36,436 nucleotides of DNA, taken from NCBI GenBank assembly GCA_938009735.1, contig CALLIG010000006.1:1-36436 (forward strand), in the 5' to 3' direction. The notes below the pieces were generated by a model. It was given only the letters and a program-made list of their open reading frames with translations, was not told where the DNA came from and searched no databases. This stretch comes from an uncultured Flavobacteriaceae bacterium. Lineage in GTDB: Bacteria; Bacteroidota; Bacteroidia; Flavobacteriales; Flavobacteriaceae. The position numbers and the translations under genes were made by a program. Positions 1 through 9,010 of this stretch are shown here, piece after piece; position 1 is the stretch's first letter, and each line of letters opens with the position of its first letter.

Positions 1-1787
1 GGAACTAACAAAGAATCAATTTTATCAATAAAGCCTATTGCGCCCAAAGGAATTATCAAATCATTGTCGGAATTGAAAAATTGAGTCAAAATTGGATTAT
101 TAATAAAATCCTCATTCGGATCATTCGCTACTGCATTAAGCCGATTGTAAGTGTTACGATACACATTGAAAAAGCGATCTTCATTGACATTTTTAACATA
201 TTGAACATTAAATAGTTCAACATTGTTTTTGGTGAAATTCGTGGGTGCCCAATTGTATCCTAAAATGCCATTAAATGTTCTTTTGTCTAGACCTATATTT
301 TTCTGAGAACTAAAACCTAAACTTGTTGATGTTCTAGGTAACATATAATTAGGAATGAATTTTTTGGTATTAATCAATGGAAACCAAATTCTGGGAAAAT
401 CAAGTTTTAGATCAGCACCATATTCTAATAGGTTAAAAAATTGTTTGTCAACAATATCTTCTCGCGATGAGCCCACATTCAATCGTCCAGATAAACTTAG
501 ATTTTCTGCGCCTTTAAAAAGATTACGCCATTGTAAGGAAGGGCTAAAAGCTATACCAAACTTTTGAATGTTTGATTGTGTAGCATCAAGATTTGTGCTG
601 AAAGAATATTTTGGTCGTTCTGCGAGATATATATTTGCTGTAAGTTTAGATCGTGTGGAATCTTCTTCGAAAATTAATGTAGGATACTTAAAAACATTTA
701 AACTTGAAATCTGTCGTAGGGTTCGACTCCGAGAGGTGTCGCTATACACGCTGTCCTTTTCGAAATATACGGCATTGGTCAATGTTTCTGGTTTGAAACG
801 AAGTTTGTCGCGATAGAAAACGGTATAGTTTCCAAAACGTTCAAATTTTAATTCTCGATCACTTTCATCAAAATTATAATCCGTATAAATATTTATGTTG
901 TCAAATTTGAATACGGTATATTCTGAAGTGGTAATTGAATTTTCAGTTCTGGTTTTTAGATCTTCAATTTGTAGTTTAATGTCCATGTTACGATCATTAC
1001 CTATACGCGTAGTGTCGCTAATCATATCGTAACTAATAGCACTTTCTTGAAAATTCCAAACGCCTCTATCTCGAAAAATTGATGTTAGACGTTTTCGTTC
1101 ATTAGTGAAATTTTGTAAATCAAATTGTTGACCAGCCTTAACGTAAGAATCCTTTTTTACTAGATTGTAAATCGAGTCAATCGCGGAGGAGGTAATGTTA
1201 TGCGAGACCGAATCTAACATATACGGTTCACCTAATGTAACTTTATAATTAACGCCAACACGTTGCTTTCTTTTTAAACTATCAATTGAAAAGGTAGTTG
1301 TATTGTTGAAATACCCTTTTTCGCCGTAATATGAACGTAATCTTCCTAGGCTTCTTTGGGTTTGTAAAGTGTCAAGAACTGCGGGGGGCTCTCCAACATT
1401 TTTTAGCCATTCACTTAGACCTTTAACCATAAATGATTCGCCTAATCGATTAACTTGTTTTTCTGATAAAAGGTTGGTGAGTCGATCTTTTCTTTTTGGT
1501 TTTCGTAATAACCAATCTTTGTACTGTGTTTCAGGATCAACTTTTGCTAGATTGTAAATATTTAAACGCAGATTATAACCCAATAAATCACTATTTGGTT
1601 TTTGAATGATAAGACTTTCAATAATTTCATCAGTTATTTTAAGACTGTCAACAAGAATCGTGTTTTTTGCGACGAGCATTTCATTGTCATCGACTCGCTT
1701 GAGGGAGTTGCATGAGGTGATAAGGCTGGCTATCAATAATAAGCTTATTTTAGCGCAACTTTTTTTATTGGGCAAGTGAATCCTCAT
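1..1787 (-). CDS. tamL: TamL-type outer-membrane assembly lipoprotein (BamA/TamA superfamily), 3' end off window
   Basis: The frame is open from the ATG at 1787 to the left edge, giving 595 codons; the C-terminus is outside the window. The N-terminus is a lipoprotein signal: basic residues, then a hydrophobic stretch ending ITSC, with the lipid cysteine at residue 26. POTRA-like segments follow up to about residue 290, with short phrases such as LRLNIYNLA and EWLKNVGEPP that I associate with Bacteroidota TamL. From about residue 350 the chain alternates aromatic and polar residues and reads like the start of a beta-barrel. TamL is the lipidated TamA homologue of Bacteroidota and works with TamB in outer-membrane biogenesis. 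It diverges from the TrmH methyltransferase with only 35 bases between. The family (Omp85) is secure; TamL rather than another Omp85 member is inferred from the lipobox and these motifs. Confidence 0.85.
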   Translation of the reverse strand, partial: MRIHLPNKKSCAKISLLLIASLITSCNSLKRVDDNEMLVAKNTILVDSLKITDEIIESLIIQKPNSDLLGYNLRLNIYNLAKVDPETQYKDWLLRKPKRKDRLTNLLSEKQVNRLGESFMVKGLSEWLKNVGEPPAVLDTLQTQRSLGRLRSYYGEKGYFNNTTTFSIDSLKRKQRVGVNYKVTLGEPYMLDSVSHNITSSAIDSIYNLVKKDSYVKAGQQFDLQNFTNERKRLTSIFRDRGVWNFQESAISYDMISDTTRIGNDRNMDIKLQIEDLKTRTENSITTSEYTVFKFDNINIYTDYNFDESDRELKFERFGNYTVFYRDKLRFKPETLTNAVYFEKDSVYSDTSRSRTLRQISSLNVFKYPTLIFEEDSTRSKLTANIYLAERPKYSFSTNLDATQSNIQKFGIAFSPSLQWRNLFKGAENLSLSGRLNVGSSREDIVDKQFFNLLEYGADLKLDFPRIWFPLINTKKFIPNYMLPRTSTSLGFSSQKNIGLDKRTFNGILGYNWAPTNFTKNNVELFNVQYVKNVNEDRFFNVYRNTYNRLNAVANDPNEDFINNPILTQFFNSDNDLIIPLGAIGFIDKIDSLLV

Positions 1788-1793
1788 AGAAAT

Positions 1794-1801
1794 CAAAAAT
1801 A
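1794..1801 (-). promoter_or_regulatory. Candidate -7 element (TATTTTTG) for tamL
   Basis: On the minus strand the bases read TATTTTTG, matching the Bacteroidota -7 consensus TAnnTTTG. Only 6 bases separate it from the tamL ATG, so the transcript would be nearly leaderless. No good -33 TTTG was found. Confidence 0.3.
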
Positions 1802-1822
1802 CGTTAAAAATACATTATTTGA

Positions 1823-2545
1823 ATGCTCGTTAAAAGCCAATTAAAACTTATAAGAAGCTTACAGCAAAAAAAGTACCGAAATCAACACGGCTTGTTTTTT
1901 GTTGAAGGAAAAAAGACGGTAGAAGAGCTTTTGGTATCAAATTTAGAGCCCTATAAAATATATTGCTCAGATGCAGAAGCTTTCGAAGTGTCTGAAGGTA
2001 TCGTTGAAAGGGTAACATCAGCGGAGTTAAAACAAATGAGTTGCTTAAAAAACCCTCCTGGGGTTTTAGGGGTGTTTTCTTTTAAAAAGAAATCTGAAAT
2101 TGATTTTTCAGATTGGATGCTAGCTCTTGATGATGTTCGCGATCCTGGTAATTTAGGCACAATTATTCGCCTGTGTGATTGGTTCGGGATTACAACAATT
2201 ATTTGCTCTAAAAATACTGTCGATTGTTATAACCCGAAAGTGTTACAGGCTACAATGGGTTCAATTGCTAGAGTGAATATTCATTATACAGATTTGAGTA
2301 ATTTTCTACAGGATGCTACCATTCCTATTTATGGTGCTTTTATGAATGGCGCTTCCGTTTACAAAGCGAATCTTCCTGAAAAGGGAATTTTAGTCATGGG
2401 GAATGAAGGCAAAGGAATTTCCAAAGAGATCGGCGAATTGATTTCCCAAGAAATAAGCATTCCACAATTTGGAAATAAAACTACGGAGAGTTTGAATGTT
2501 GCTACTGCGACGGCAATTCTACTTAATGAGGTAAGAAGGGATTAG
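1823..2545 (+). CDS. TrmH/SpoU family RNA 2'-O-methyltransferase
   Basis: 240 aa, the normal size for this family. It transfers a methyl group from SAM to a ribose 2'-OH in rRNA or tRNA. An N-terminal substrate-binding domain (about residues 1-90, including the phrase FFVEGKKTVEEL) precedes the knotted SPOUT domain. The three SpoU motifs are visible: DDVRDPGNLGTIIRLCDWFG, then VMGNEGKGIS, then IPQFGNKTTESLNVATATAI. The layout resembles RlmB/TsnR-type rRNA methyltransferases, but the target nucleotide cannot be read from the sequence. The ATG at 1823 is the first in frame. It is transcribed away from tamL and converges on the deacetylase. Confidence 0.92.
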   Translation: MLVKSQLKLIRSLQQKKYRNQHGLFFVEGKKTVEELLVSNLEPYKIYCSDAEAFEVSEGIVERVTSAELKQMSCLKNPPGVLGVFSFKKKSEIDFSDWMLALDDVRDPGNLGTIIRLCDWFGITTIICSKNTVDCYNPKVLQATMGSIARVNIHYTDLSNFLQDATIPIYGAFMNGASVYKANLPEKGILVMGNEGKGISKEIGELISQEISIPQFGNKTTESLNVATATAILLNEVRRD

Positions 2546-2606
2546 TTTAAAAGCTCTAAAAAATAATGTGTTGTATAGGGGTAATTGATAATAATATATT
2601 TCTAGT

Positions 2607-3581
2607 TTAAAGTCCTAATCTATTCATTTTCCCTTTTTCGTATCTACTATCTTCGGCAGGGTATCTTAATGATTGGTCATACTTTCCTGATTCCTTTGCC
2701 ATAGACCAAATTAAGCTTTCGCCTGCAAAATTTGATTTAGGTATTTGTTCAAATATTTTGTCTTGATATGCTGTGTCAGCATTTACAACTGCCCAACCTT
2801 TTTGTTTAAATTCATTAATCAGATCATCTAAAAATAATGCGGATGCTAAATTATGATGCAGTAAAAGGGTGTGGTTGATATGCCTACCGTTCATTTCATA
2901 GGAAAGCTTTTCATAATAATTAGCTCTTTCCATGATATGCTGAATATAAAAATCTTTGTACTTATTAATTTTCGTTTTTTCAATTCCAATTTCTTTTATT
3001 CTCTGAACCAATCGTTGATCAATGAACCAATCTGATGCATCTATAGTCACATAGCCATTAAAGTAATTATGAGCGCGGAGCATATTTCTTATACTATCAA
3101 CTTTAGCAAAATTTTGCCCTTCCTTTAAATATGGAAATCGAAATAACTTGATGTTATTGCTGTAGTTTGTGATTATGGAGTCGGTTCTAATTAATTCATT
3201 TTCAAAAATATGAGCCGAGTTGTTTTGAGCATTAAAGTTGAAATGGCTAAAAGAATGATTTGCTAAACGATGACCTTGGTCATTCCAACTTTTTAGTAAA
3301 TACTGGCCTTTGTGATCTAATTTGTTTTTTCCAGTAACAAAAAAAATAGCTTTTAAATTTTCTTTTTCAAGATGAGATAAGATCATCTTGTTCCATTCCT
3401 CAAATTTAAAATTAGTGATGTCAGCGGTATTTCCGTCGTCGAATGTAAAACTTACAACTGGCTTTTTTTCGGTAATCGCTATAGATTTTTCAAAAGCTTT
3501 TTCCGTTTTATTAACTGTTGAGTTTTTACATCCGAATGTGAGGAGTACATGCAATAAGAATAAAAATGAGAAAGGTTTCAT
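2607..3581 (-). CDS. Polysaccharide deacetylase (NodB domain) lipoprotein
   Basis: 324 aa. The N-terminus is a lipoprotein signal with the motif TFGC (cysteine at residue 18), so the protein is probably anchored in the outer or inner membrane facing the periplasm. The carbohydrate esterase 4 motifs are present: TFDDG at residues 46-50 (catalytic and metal aspartates D48 and D49) and HSFSH at 109-113 (metal histidines). This family removes acetyl groups from N- or O-acetylated sugars such as chitin oligomers or peptidoglycan. Residues 200-324 form a C-terminal part with a LLLHHN motif, consistent with the distal histidine motif of the family. The substrate is unknown. It stands alone, convergent with the methyltransferase gene and 116 bases upstream of the end of porT. 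Confidence 0.88.
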   Translation of the reverse strand: MKPFSFLFLLHVLLTFGCKNSTVNKTEKAFEKSIAITEKKPVVSFTFDDGNTADITNFKFEEWNKMILSHLEKENLKAIFFVTGKNKLDHKGQYLLKSWNDQGHRLANHSFSHFNFNAQNNSAHIFENELIRTDSIITNYSNNIKLFRFPYLKEGQNFAKVDSIRNMLRAHNYFNGYVTIDASDWFIDQRLVQRIKEIGIEKTKINKYKDFYIQHIMERANYYEKLSYEMNGRHINHTLLLHHNLASALFLDDLINEFKQKGWAVVNADTAYQDKIFEQIPKSNFAGESLIWSMAKESGKYDQSLRYPAEDSRYEKGKMNRLGL

Positions 3582-3697
3582 TGTGATTTATAATGTTAAT
3601 CTAATAACAATATAATAGTATTCTATCACAAAAACGAAACGGTAACATAACTAACCAAAAAAAATTGAGGTTTAGGTTTTGAAGTTGAGCTTAACCC

Positions 3698-4393
3698 TTA
3701 TTCAAAAGTAAAATTGATAAAAAGGCCACGTGTTCGCATGCCATTTATATTACCTGTCCATGGGCTATTGGGGTCATTGTCTCTTACTAATTCATCAGTA
3801 ATAGCAAAAACGCCGCGAATTGAGGGGGTGAATTTGAAGTATTCAAGATAAAAATCAATACCAAAACCAAGTTCATAGTTATAAACCCATTTGGCCATTC
3901 TAAAAGTACCTGATAAGTTGTCGTCTAGGCTAGCTTCATTACTTCCTAAATTTAATGATGCAGAACCACCACCAATCAAAAAGGGTTTAAAGTTTCCTAA
4001 TCTTCTAGTACTTGCTTTTAGCAAAAGAGGAAAATTAATATAGGTTGATTTAACTTCACGTATAGCATCTCTTTCTTCATCAAAACCGGGGAAACCTAAA
4101 GTTCTAGAGTTATAAGCCAGTCCTGGCTCAATACGAACGTCTAAAAATTCATTAAGTCTCATTTCTCCAATAAGGCCAACGGTGAATCCCATCGATTTAT
4201 CTACTAAGATGTCATCGGTATTATTCTCGTAGTCAAATTTGAAGTCGTACTGATTAATACCTAAGTAATAACCGTAGTTCAAAAACTTTTTGTCTTTGTT
4301 TTCAATATTAAGAACGGGCTTTTCTTTGAATTGTGCCAGCAATGGTTGGGTTAGTAGTAACATCCCAAGAAAAAGAAAAAACAATCTTTTCAT
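3698..4393 (-). CDS. porT: PorT family outer-membrane beta-barrel protein, type IX secretion
   Basis: 231 aa with a signal peptide ending about residue 20 (LLLTQPLLAQ). The mature part begins with a phrase of the type KKFLNYGYYLGINQYDFKF, followed by alternating strands expected of a small beta-barrel. PorT (SprT in gliding flavobacteria) is an outer-membrane component needed for type IX secretion. The length is close to that of known PorT proteins. The gene starts 4 bases after the ubiE stop, so the two are surely cotranscribed; I recall this ubiE-porT pairing from other Flavobacteriia. A general PorT-domain porin is the alternative, but context and size favour the secretion protein. It goes with the Plug gene at 16737-17984 and the C-terminal-domain substrate at 31652-32809. 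Confidence 0.82.
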   Translation of the reverse strand: MKRLFFLFLGMLLLTQPLLAQFKEKPVLNIENKDKKFLNYGYYLGINQYDFKFDYENNTDDILVDKSMGFTVGLIGEMRLNEFLDVRIEPGLAYNSRTLGFPGFDEERDAIREVKSTYINFPLLLKASTRRLGNFKPFLIGGGSASLNLGSNEASLDDNLSGTFRMAKWVYNYELGFGIDFYLEYFKFTPSIRGVFAITDELVRDNDPNSPWTGNINGMRTRGLFINFTFE

Positions 4394-4397
4394 AAAT

Positions 4398-5126
4398 TTA
4401 TTTAGTAGCTACATAAATAGAGGCCACCCCAAACGTCTGAGGCTTGTTCTCTACCTCTATAAACCCGATTTTGCGCAAAATATTGTTGAAGTTTTCACCA
4501 TGAGGAAAAACAGCTGCAGATTCAGATAAATAGGTGTATGCAGAGCGATCTTTTGAGAAAAGACGCCCAATGATTGGTAATATGTAGTTACAATGAAAAC
4601 GATACCCTTGCTTAAAAGGTGTCTTTGTAGGTACTGAGGTTTCTAAAACTACAAAAGTTCCGGTAGGTTTTAATACTCTATATATTTCAGCTAAACCCTT
4701 CTCTAAGGTTTCGAAATTACGCACTCCAAAGGCAACTGTCACAGCATCAAAAGAATTCTCTTCAAAAGGTAAGTTTTCACTATCACCAACTACCATTTCA
4801 ATAGTATTATGAAGTTCTTTCGCTGCAACTTTTGTTTTGCCAACCTCAAGCATGCCTGGTGAAATATCTAAACCTACTATTTTTGTAGCATCCGTTTCTA
4901 TCATGTTAATGGCTAAGTCGCCAGTACCAGTTGCAATGTCAAGAATAGTTTTCGGCTTTTTATTCTTTAGAATGGCCACGACGCGTTTACGCCATTTAAT
5001 ATCTATTCCGAAGGAAATCACTCGGTTTAGACCGTCATAATTTTTCGAGATATTATCGAACATTTGAGTAACCTGTTCCTTTTTTCCGAGCTCAGAATCT
5101 TTATAGGGAGTGACTTTTTTGGCCAT
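4398..5126 (-). CDS. ubiE: Demethylmenaquinone methyltransferase (UbiE/MenG)
   Basis: 242 aa from the ATG at 5126. A longer in-frame start at 5189 exists, but the added 21 residues do not resemble the family, and a TATCTTTG box lies between the two starts, so 5126 is chosen. The SAM-binding motif [11 protein letters not shown] is present, followed by the UbiE-specific stretches [15 protein letters not shown] and [13 protein letters not shown], and a C-terminal [10 protein letters not shown] motif. It methylates demethylmenaquinone in the last step of menaquinone synthesis; Bacteroidota use menaquinone, not ubiquinone, and Nqr in this window would reduce that quinone. It is followed 4 bases later by porT. 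Confidence 0.95.
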   Translation of the reverse strand: MAKKVTPYKDSELGKKEQVTQMFDNISKNYDGLNRVISFGIDIKWRKRVVAILKNKKPKTILDIATGTGDLAINMIETDATKIVGLDISPGMLEVGKTKVAAKELHNTIEMVVGDSENLPFEENSFDAVTVAFGVRNFETLEKGLAEIYRVLKPTGTFVVLETSVPTKTPFKQGYRFHCNYILPIIGRLFSKDRSAYTYLSESAAVFPHGENFNNILRKIGFIEVENKPQTFGVASIYVATK

Positions 5127-5142
5127 CAATGCAATTTTTTGG

Positions 5143-5150
5143 CAAAGATA
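5143..5150 (-). promoter_or_regulatory. Candidate -7 element (TATCTTTG) for ubiE-porT
   Basis: It matches TAnnTTTG on the minus strand, 16 bases before the ATG at 5126. It sits inside the longer ORF extension, which supports the shorter start. A -33 element is not clear. Confidence 0.5.
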
Positions 5151-5251
5151 CAATATAACAGGTGACGAGATAGCTGATTTAGAATGCAATAAAGTGTCTC
5201 CACAAATGTTTAATACTTAGTGGTTTTTAACGCAATCCGCTTTAATTTATG

Positions 5252-5259
5252 TAATTTTG
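5252..5259 (+). promoter_or_regulatory. Candidate -7 element (TAATTTTG) for the trkA transcript
   Basis: A perfect TAnnTTTG match, 129 bases before the trkA start but only 9 bases before an ATG that opens a 40-codon frame. If used, the transcript would begin at or near that ATG. Confidence 0.35.
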
Positions 5260-5268
5260 CCTTGCAAA

Positions 5269-5391
5269 ATGATGCAAATTCTTCTTGAAATGAGCTGTGA
5301 AAAAGCCGTAATATCATTAATGGTATTTCTTTCTGATTTGAGGTTTGATAAACTAATCTTTCCTCTAAACTACAATATTAGTATTCGATGA
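5269..5391 (+). CDS. Possible 40-aa upstream ORF overlapping the trkA start
   Basis: The frame begins with two ATG codons (5269 and 5272), runs 40 codons and stops at TGA 5389-5391, overlapping the trkA ATG at 5388 in an ATGA arrangement typical of translational coupling. The peptide is rich in Leu, Ile and Met in its first half, with no recognised domain. It lies just after a TAATTTTG promoter-like box. A stop-free run of 40 codons is not rare by chance, so this is only a candidate leader peptide. Confidence 0.25.
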   Translation: MMQILLEMSCEKAVISLMVFLSDLRFDKLIFPLNYNISIR

Positions 5392-6737
5392 AAATTATAA
5401 TTGCTGGCGCGGGTGAGGTAGGCTTTCATTTGGCAAAACTACTGTCATATGAATCTCAAGATATTACCTTGATTGATTCGGATAAGGAAAGTTTAACCTA
5501 TGCAGATAATCATTTAGATATTCGCGTATTAAAGGGAGATGCAACCTCTATTAGTGTTTTAAAGGATGCTCAAGTAGAACGTTCAAATCTTGTTATTGGC
5601 GTAACATCTTCAGAAACTACAAATATTACCTTGTGCATGTTGGCAAAGCAACTAGGTTGTGAGCGAACCATTGCAAGAATTTCAAATACCGAATTTATTG
5701 ATTGTAAAGACACTATCAAATTCGAAGAATTAGGAATTGATGAATTAATATCACCTGAAGAACTGGCAGCTACAGAAATACAATTATTACTTAATAAATC
5801 AGCCTTTAACGACACCTTTGAGTTTGAAGAAGGTAAATTGATAATGGTGGGTGTTTCATTGCCTCCATCTGCTCCTTTCGTGGGTAAGATGGTAAAAGAG
5901 GCTGCAACTATTTTTCCTGAATTGCATTTTATGCCAATTGCTTTAAAACGTTCTGGAACTCAATATACTGTAATTCCGAGAGGTGACACCGTTTTTAAAG
6001 AAGGAGATCAAGTCTATTTCATTACTTTAAAAGAAGGAGTAGATGAGCTTTATAAATTGACCGGAAAGAAAAAAGAGGAAATCAAAAATGTCATGATTTT
6101 AGGTGGTAGTAAGGTTGGCTTTAAGGCTGCTAGAGACCTGTGCGCCAAAAAATTTAATGTCAAGCTGATTGAGAAAAATAAGGAGAAGGCCTTTGATCTT
6201 GCTGATGATCTGCCAGCTGCATTAGTGATTAATGGTGATGGTAGAAACGTAGAATTATTAGAAGAGGAAAGTTTAGAATCAATGGATGCGTTTATTGCAG
6301 TTACCGGAAATTCAGAAACAAACATTATGTCTTGTCTTGTAGCCAAGTCAAAACATATTAAAAAAACCATCGCATTGGTTGAGAATATGGACTATTTTCA
6401 ACTTTCTCATTCCATTGGTATCGATACTTTAATTAATAAAAAGTTACTTGCAGCTAATAATATCTTTAAGCATATTCGAAAGGGTGATGTAGTTGCATCT
6501 ATGCGTTTGAATAATCTAAATGCAGAGATTTTAGAGTTTATAGTAAAACCGAAATCAAAGGTGGCAGGTAATACCATTAGAGAACTTGATTTTCCTAAAA
6601 TGGCTACGATCGGCGGTGTCGTAAGAGATGGTGCTGGTATCATTGCTTTGGGTGGTTTTAGAATAGAAGCAGGTGACCGTGTAGTTGTTTGCTGTTTACC
6701 AGAAGCGATTCCTAAAATAGAAAGATTGTTCTTGTAG
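5388..6737 (+). CDS. trkA: Trk potassium uptake system, NAD-binding regulatory subunit TrkA
   Basis: 449 aa, full length. It contains two tandem RCK units: RCK_N at about 1-120 with the Rossmann start IIAGAGEVGFHLA and the acidic LIDSD at the end of strand 2; RCK_C at about 140-225; a second RCK_N at about 232-350 beginning MILGGSKVGFKAA; and a second RCK_C at about 370-449. TrkA sits on the cytoplasmic face and gates the TrkH channel in response to nucleotides. The first glycine motif is canonical (GxGxxG); the second reads GGSKVG, as is common for the weaker N-terminal repeat. trkH begins one base after the stop, so they form an operon. Confidence 0.96.
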   Translation: MKIIIAGAGEVGFHLAKLLSYESQDITLIDSDKESLTYADNHLDIRVLKGDATSISVLKDAQVERSNLVIGVTSSETTNITLCMLAKQLGCERTIARISNTEFIDCKDTIKFEELGIDELISPEELAATEIQLLLNKSAFNDTFEFEEGKLIMVGVSLPPSAPFVGKMVKEAATIFPELHFMPIALKRSGTQYTVIPRGDTVFKEGDQVYFITLKEGVDELYKLTGKKKEEIKNVMILGGSKVGFKAARDLCAKKFNVKLIEKNKEKAFDLADDLPAALVINGDGRNVELLEEESLESMDAFIAVTGNSETNIMSCLVAKSKHIKKTIALVENMDYFQLSHSIGIDTLINKKLLAANNIFKHIRKGDVVASMRLNNLNAEILEFIVKPKSKVAGNTIRELDFPKMATIGGVVRDGAGIIALGGFRIEAGDRVVVCCLPEAIPKIERLFL

Positions 6738-6738
6738 C

Positions 6739-8229
6739 ATGCGACTAAATTCTAGAATCATATTTCATATCATGGGGCTCTTGTTGCTTTGCAACGGAGG
6801 GTTTATGTTGATTGCTGCTTTATTTAGTCTTATTTATAAAGATGGAGCTACGCTAGACATTTTTTTGGCATCGATAACTACGATTGTTACTGGGGTACTG
6901 TTCATGCTAGGGACCCGAAAACATAAGAAAGAAGTTCAGCGCAAAGAAGGGTATATTATTGTCACTTTTGGTTGGATTGTTTTATCCCTTTCGGGGATGC
7001 TTCCTTATCTTTTTACTGGTGCCATACCCGGAGTTACCAATGCCTTTTTTGAAACCGTTTCGGGTTATACCACAACAGGGGCGTCTATTGTTGATGATAT
7101 TGAAGCATTACCAGAAGGAATACTACTTTGGCGAAGCCTAACACATTGGATAGGAGGTATGGGTATTATTGTTCTTGCTATAGCCATTCTTCCTCTTTTA
7201 GGAATTGGAGGCATGCAGCTTTTCGCAGCGGAAGCTCCTGGCCCAAGCGCTGAAAAATTACATCCTAGAATTACAGATACTGCAAAACGTCTTTGGCTAA
7301 TTTATGTTGGTTATACAGCAGCGGAAACGTTGCTTTTAAGTGTAGCGGGAATGTCGTTTTTCGACGCATTGAATCATTCATTGGCTACTTTATCTACAGG
7401 CGGTTTTTCAACAAAGAATGCAAGTCTAGCTTTTTGGAATGATACCCCAGCCATTCAATATATTGTTATGTTTTTTATGTTCTTGGCTGGTAGTAATTTT
7501 GTACTCAGTTATTTTGCATTCAAAGGAAAAGTACAACGCATACTTAAAGATGAGGAGTTTAAATATTATGTAGGGTTTATATTGATTTTTACGATTGTAG
7601 TTGCTCTGGTAATTCACACTCAGACTAATGTACCTGTTTCTGATTATCACCCAATGGTTTTAGGTAATGGTGAAAGCTCATTTCGACATGCCCTTTTTCA
7701 GGTAATTGCTGTAATTACAACAACAGGTTTTGTAACAGCGGATTTTACTAGTTGGACACCCTTTTTGACAATCCTTTTCTTTGGATTATTTTTCTTAGGA
7801 GGATCTGCCGGATCAACTGCAGGTGGAATAAAAGTCATGCGACATTTATTAATTATCAAAAACGGATTACTTGAATTCAAACGAACGCTACATCCAAATG
7901 CAATAATTCCTGTTCGCTATAATAATAAGACCATTAAAGAACACATTGTCTATAATATCATCGGCTTTTTTGTACTCTATATGTTACTCTTTATTATTGG
8001 GGCTCTTGTTTTAGGGGCAATGGGAATTGACTTTATGTCTGCTATAGGTGGCGCCGCTTCTTCTTTAGGTAATGTAGGGCCTGCACTAGGAAGTCTTAAT
8101 CCACTTAGTAATTTTAATAGCTTGCCTGATGCTGGCAAGTGGTGGTGCGGATTCTTAATGTTAGCCGGTAGACTAGAACTCTTTACCGTATTGATTTTAC
8201 TAACTCCGTATTTCTGGAAACGTACCTGA
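6739..8229 (+). CDS. trkH: Trk/Ktr potassium channel subunit TrkH
   Basis: 496 aa integral inner-membrane protein. Four pore-loop segments with the expected glycines can be seen: ETVSGYTTTGAS at about 105-116, ATLSTGGFSTKN at about 216-227, AVITTTGFVTAD at about 324-335, and AASSLGNVGPAL at about 439-450. A glycine-rich intramembrane loop of the type GGSAGSTAGGIKVMRH (about 354-369) fits the gating loop of the family. It carries K+ (sometimes Na+) inward and is controlled by TrkA, encoded one base upstream. It ends 29 bases before the convergent SGNH hydrolase gene, with no clear terminator between. Confidence 0.96.
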   Translation: MRLNSRIIFHIMGLLLLCNGGFMLIAALFSLIYKDGATLDIFLASITTIVTGVLFMLGTRKHKKEVQRKEGYIIVTFGWIVLSLSGMLPYLFTGAIPGVTNAFFETVSGYTTTGASIVDDIEALPEGILLWRSLTHWIGGMGIIVLAIAILPLLGIGGMQLFAAEAPGPSAEKLHPRITDTAKRLWLIYVGYTAAETLLLSVAGMSFFDALNHSLATLSTGGFSTKNASLAFWNDTPAIQYIVMFFMFLAGSNFVLSYFAFKGKVQRILKDEEFKYYVGFILIFTIVVALVIHTQTNVPVSDYHPMVLGNGESSFRHALFQVIAVITTTGFVTADFTSWTPFLTILFFGLFFLGGSAGSTAGGIKVMRHLLIIKNGLLEFKRTLHPNAIIPVRYNNKTIKEHIVYNIIGFFVLYMLLFIIGALVLGAMGIDFMSAIGGAASSLGNVGPALGSLNPLSNFNSLPDAGKWWCGFLMLAGRLELFTVLILLTPYFWKRT

Positions 8230-8258
8230 TTAGTTTTAAATAGACTACTGGTGTTTGG

Positions 8259-8978
8259 TTATTTCGGAAAAGCTAAAAACGAAACTTGTAGTTCACCAAT
8301 CTTTTTATAGCCCAATTCATTCATGTGAATAGCATCACGATAATATAAATCCTTATTGTAAATATTATAACCTCCTAAAAGAAACTGATCAAGAACAGGT
8401 AAGCCATGTAGCTCAGAGATCTTTTTTTGCATGTCAACATGCTTAACCATCCCTTCTGAATAAAAAGGATCATAAGCGCCTCTATCATTAAAAGCTTTGC
8501 TTGATGTAAAAAAGTAAATAGTGGCTTTCGGATTTATTTCATAAATCTTCTTTATGCAATAGTTGATTCCTCCAGCCTGTGTAGTTAGTTTTTCTTCATC
8601 ATAATTATCAAATTCTGAATAATCAGTATAAGTCCCTATAGCTCTATCATTGGTATAATCGTTTGTCGAAGCCCAAAGAATATAAATATCAAATACTCCA
8701 GCTTCATCAACTTGTTGTTGCATTGATTTCCCTTGTAAAGAAGAAAACCCCGCACCAGGAACCCCATAATTAGTAATGGTCATTCCAAGGCGTTCTTCCC
8801 ATAATACTTTTGCGCTATCACTTTCTGGTATTACAGAAACAGAGCCGCCAAATACCGCTACTGACTTTCCGTAATTAAAAGATTCTTGAAGTTTTAGGGT
8901 ATCTGTCTCTGCTTGCGAAAAAACAGTAGTAGAGATTAAAAAAAACAGTACTAACAAAAAACTAAAACTTCTTTTCAT
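8259..8978 (-). CDS. Secreted SGNH/GDSL-like hydrolase
   Basis: 239 aa with a signal peptide (cleavage about residue 21, VFSQ). SGNH blocks are visible: block I AVFGGSVSV with Ser46 as the likely nucleophile, where the usual GDS reads GGS; block II around GVPGAGFSS; block III WASTNDY with Asn106; block V DAIHMNELGY with Asp215 and His218. Members hydrolyse esters or acetyl groups on lipids or sugars. The substrate is unknown. The gene is monocistronic, convergent with trkH, and preceded by a perfect inverted repeat at 9011-9030. The GGS change in block I is tolerated in some SGNH lineages, and the Ser-Asp-His set is otherwise intact. Confidence 0.82.
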   Translation of the reverse strand: MKRSFSFLLVLFFLISTTVFSQAETDTLKLQESFNYGKSVAVFGGSVSVIPESDSAKVLWEERLGMTITNYGVPGAGFSSLQGKSMQQQVDEAGVFDIYILWASTNDYTNDRAIGTYTDYSEFDNYDEEKLTTQAGGINYCIKKIYEINPKATIYFFTSSKAFNDRGAYDPFYSEGMVKHVDMQKKISELHGLPVLDQFLLGGYNIYNKDLYYRDAIHMNELGYKKIGELQVSFLAFPK

Positions 8979-9010
8979 GCTGATAAATATTTGATGATTA
9001 GATAAACAAG

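Noticed and set aside
355-1557. Three plus-strand open frames in the first 1.6 kb (355-567, 568-816, 1369-1557)
   Set aside because: All are shadows of the minus-strand tamL gene, which is open across the whole stretch to the left edge.
6050-6370. 106-codon open frame on the minus strand inside trkA
   Set aside because: It lies wholly antisense to a well-supported TrkA domain and has no recognisable domain or start context.
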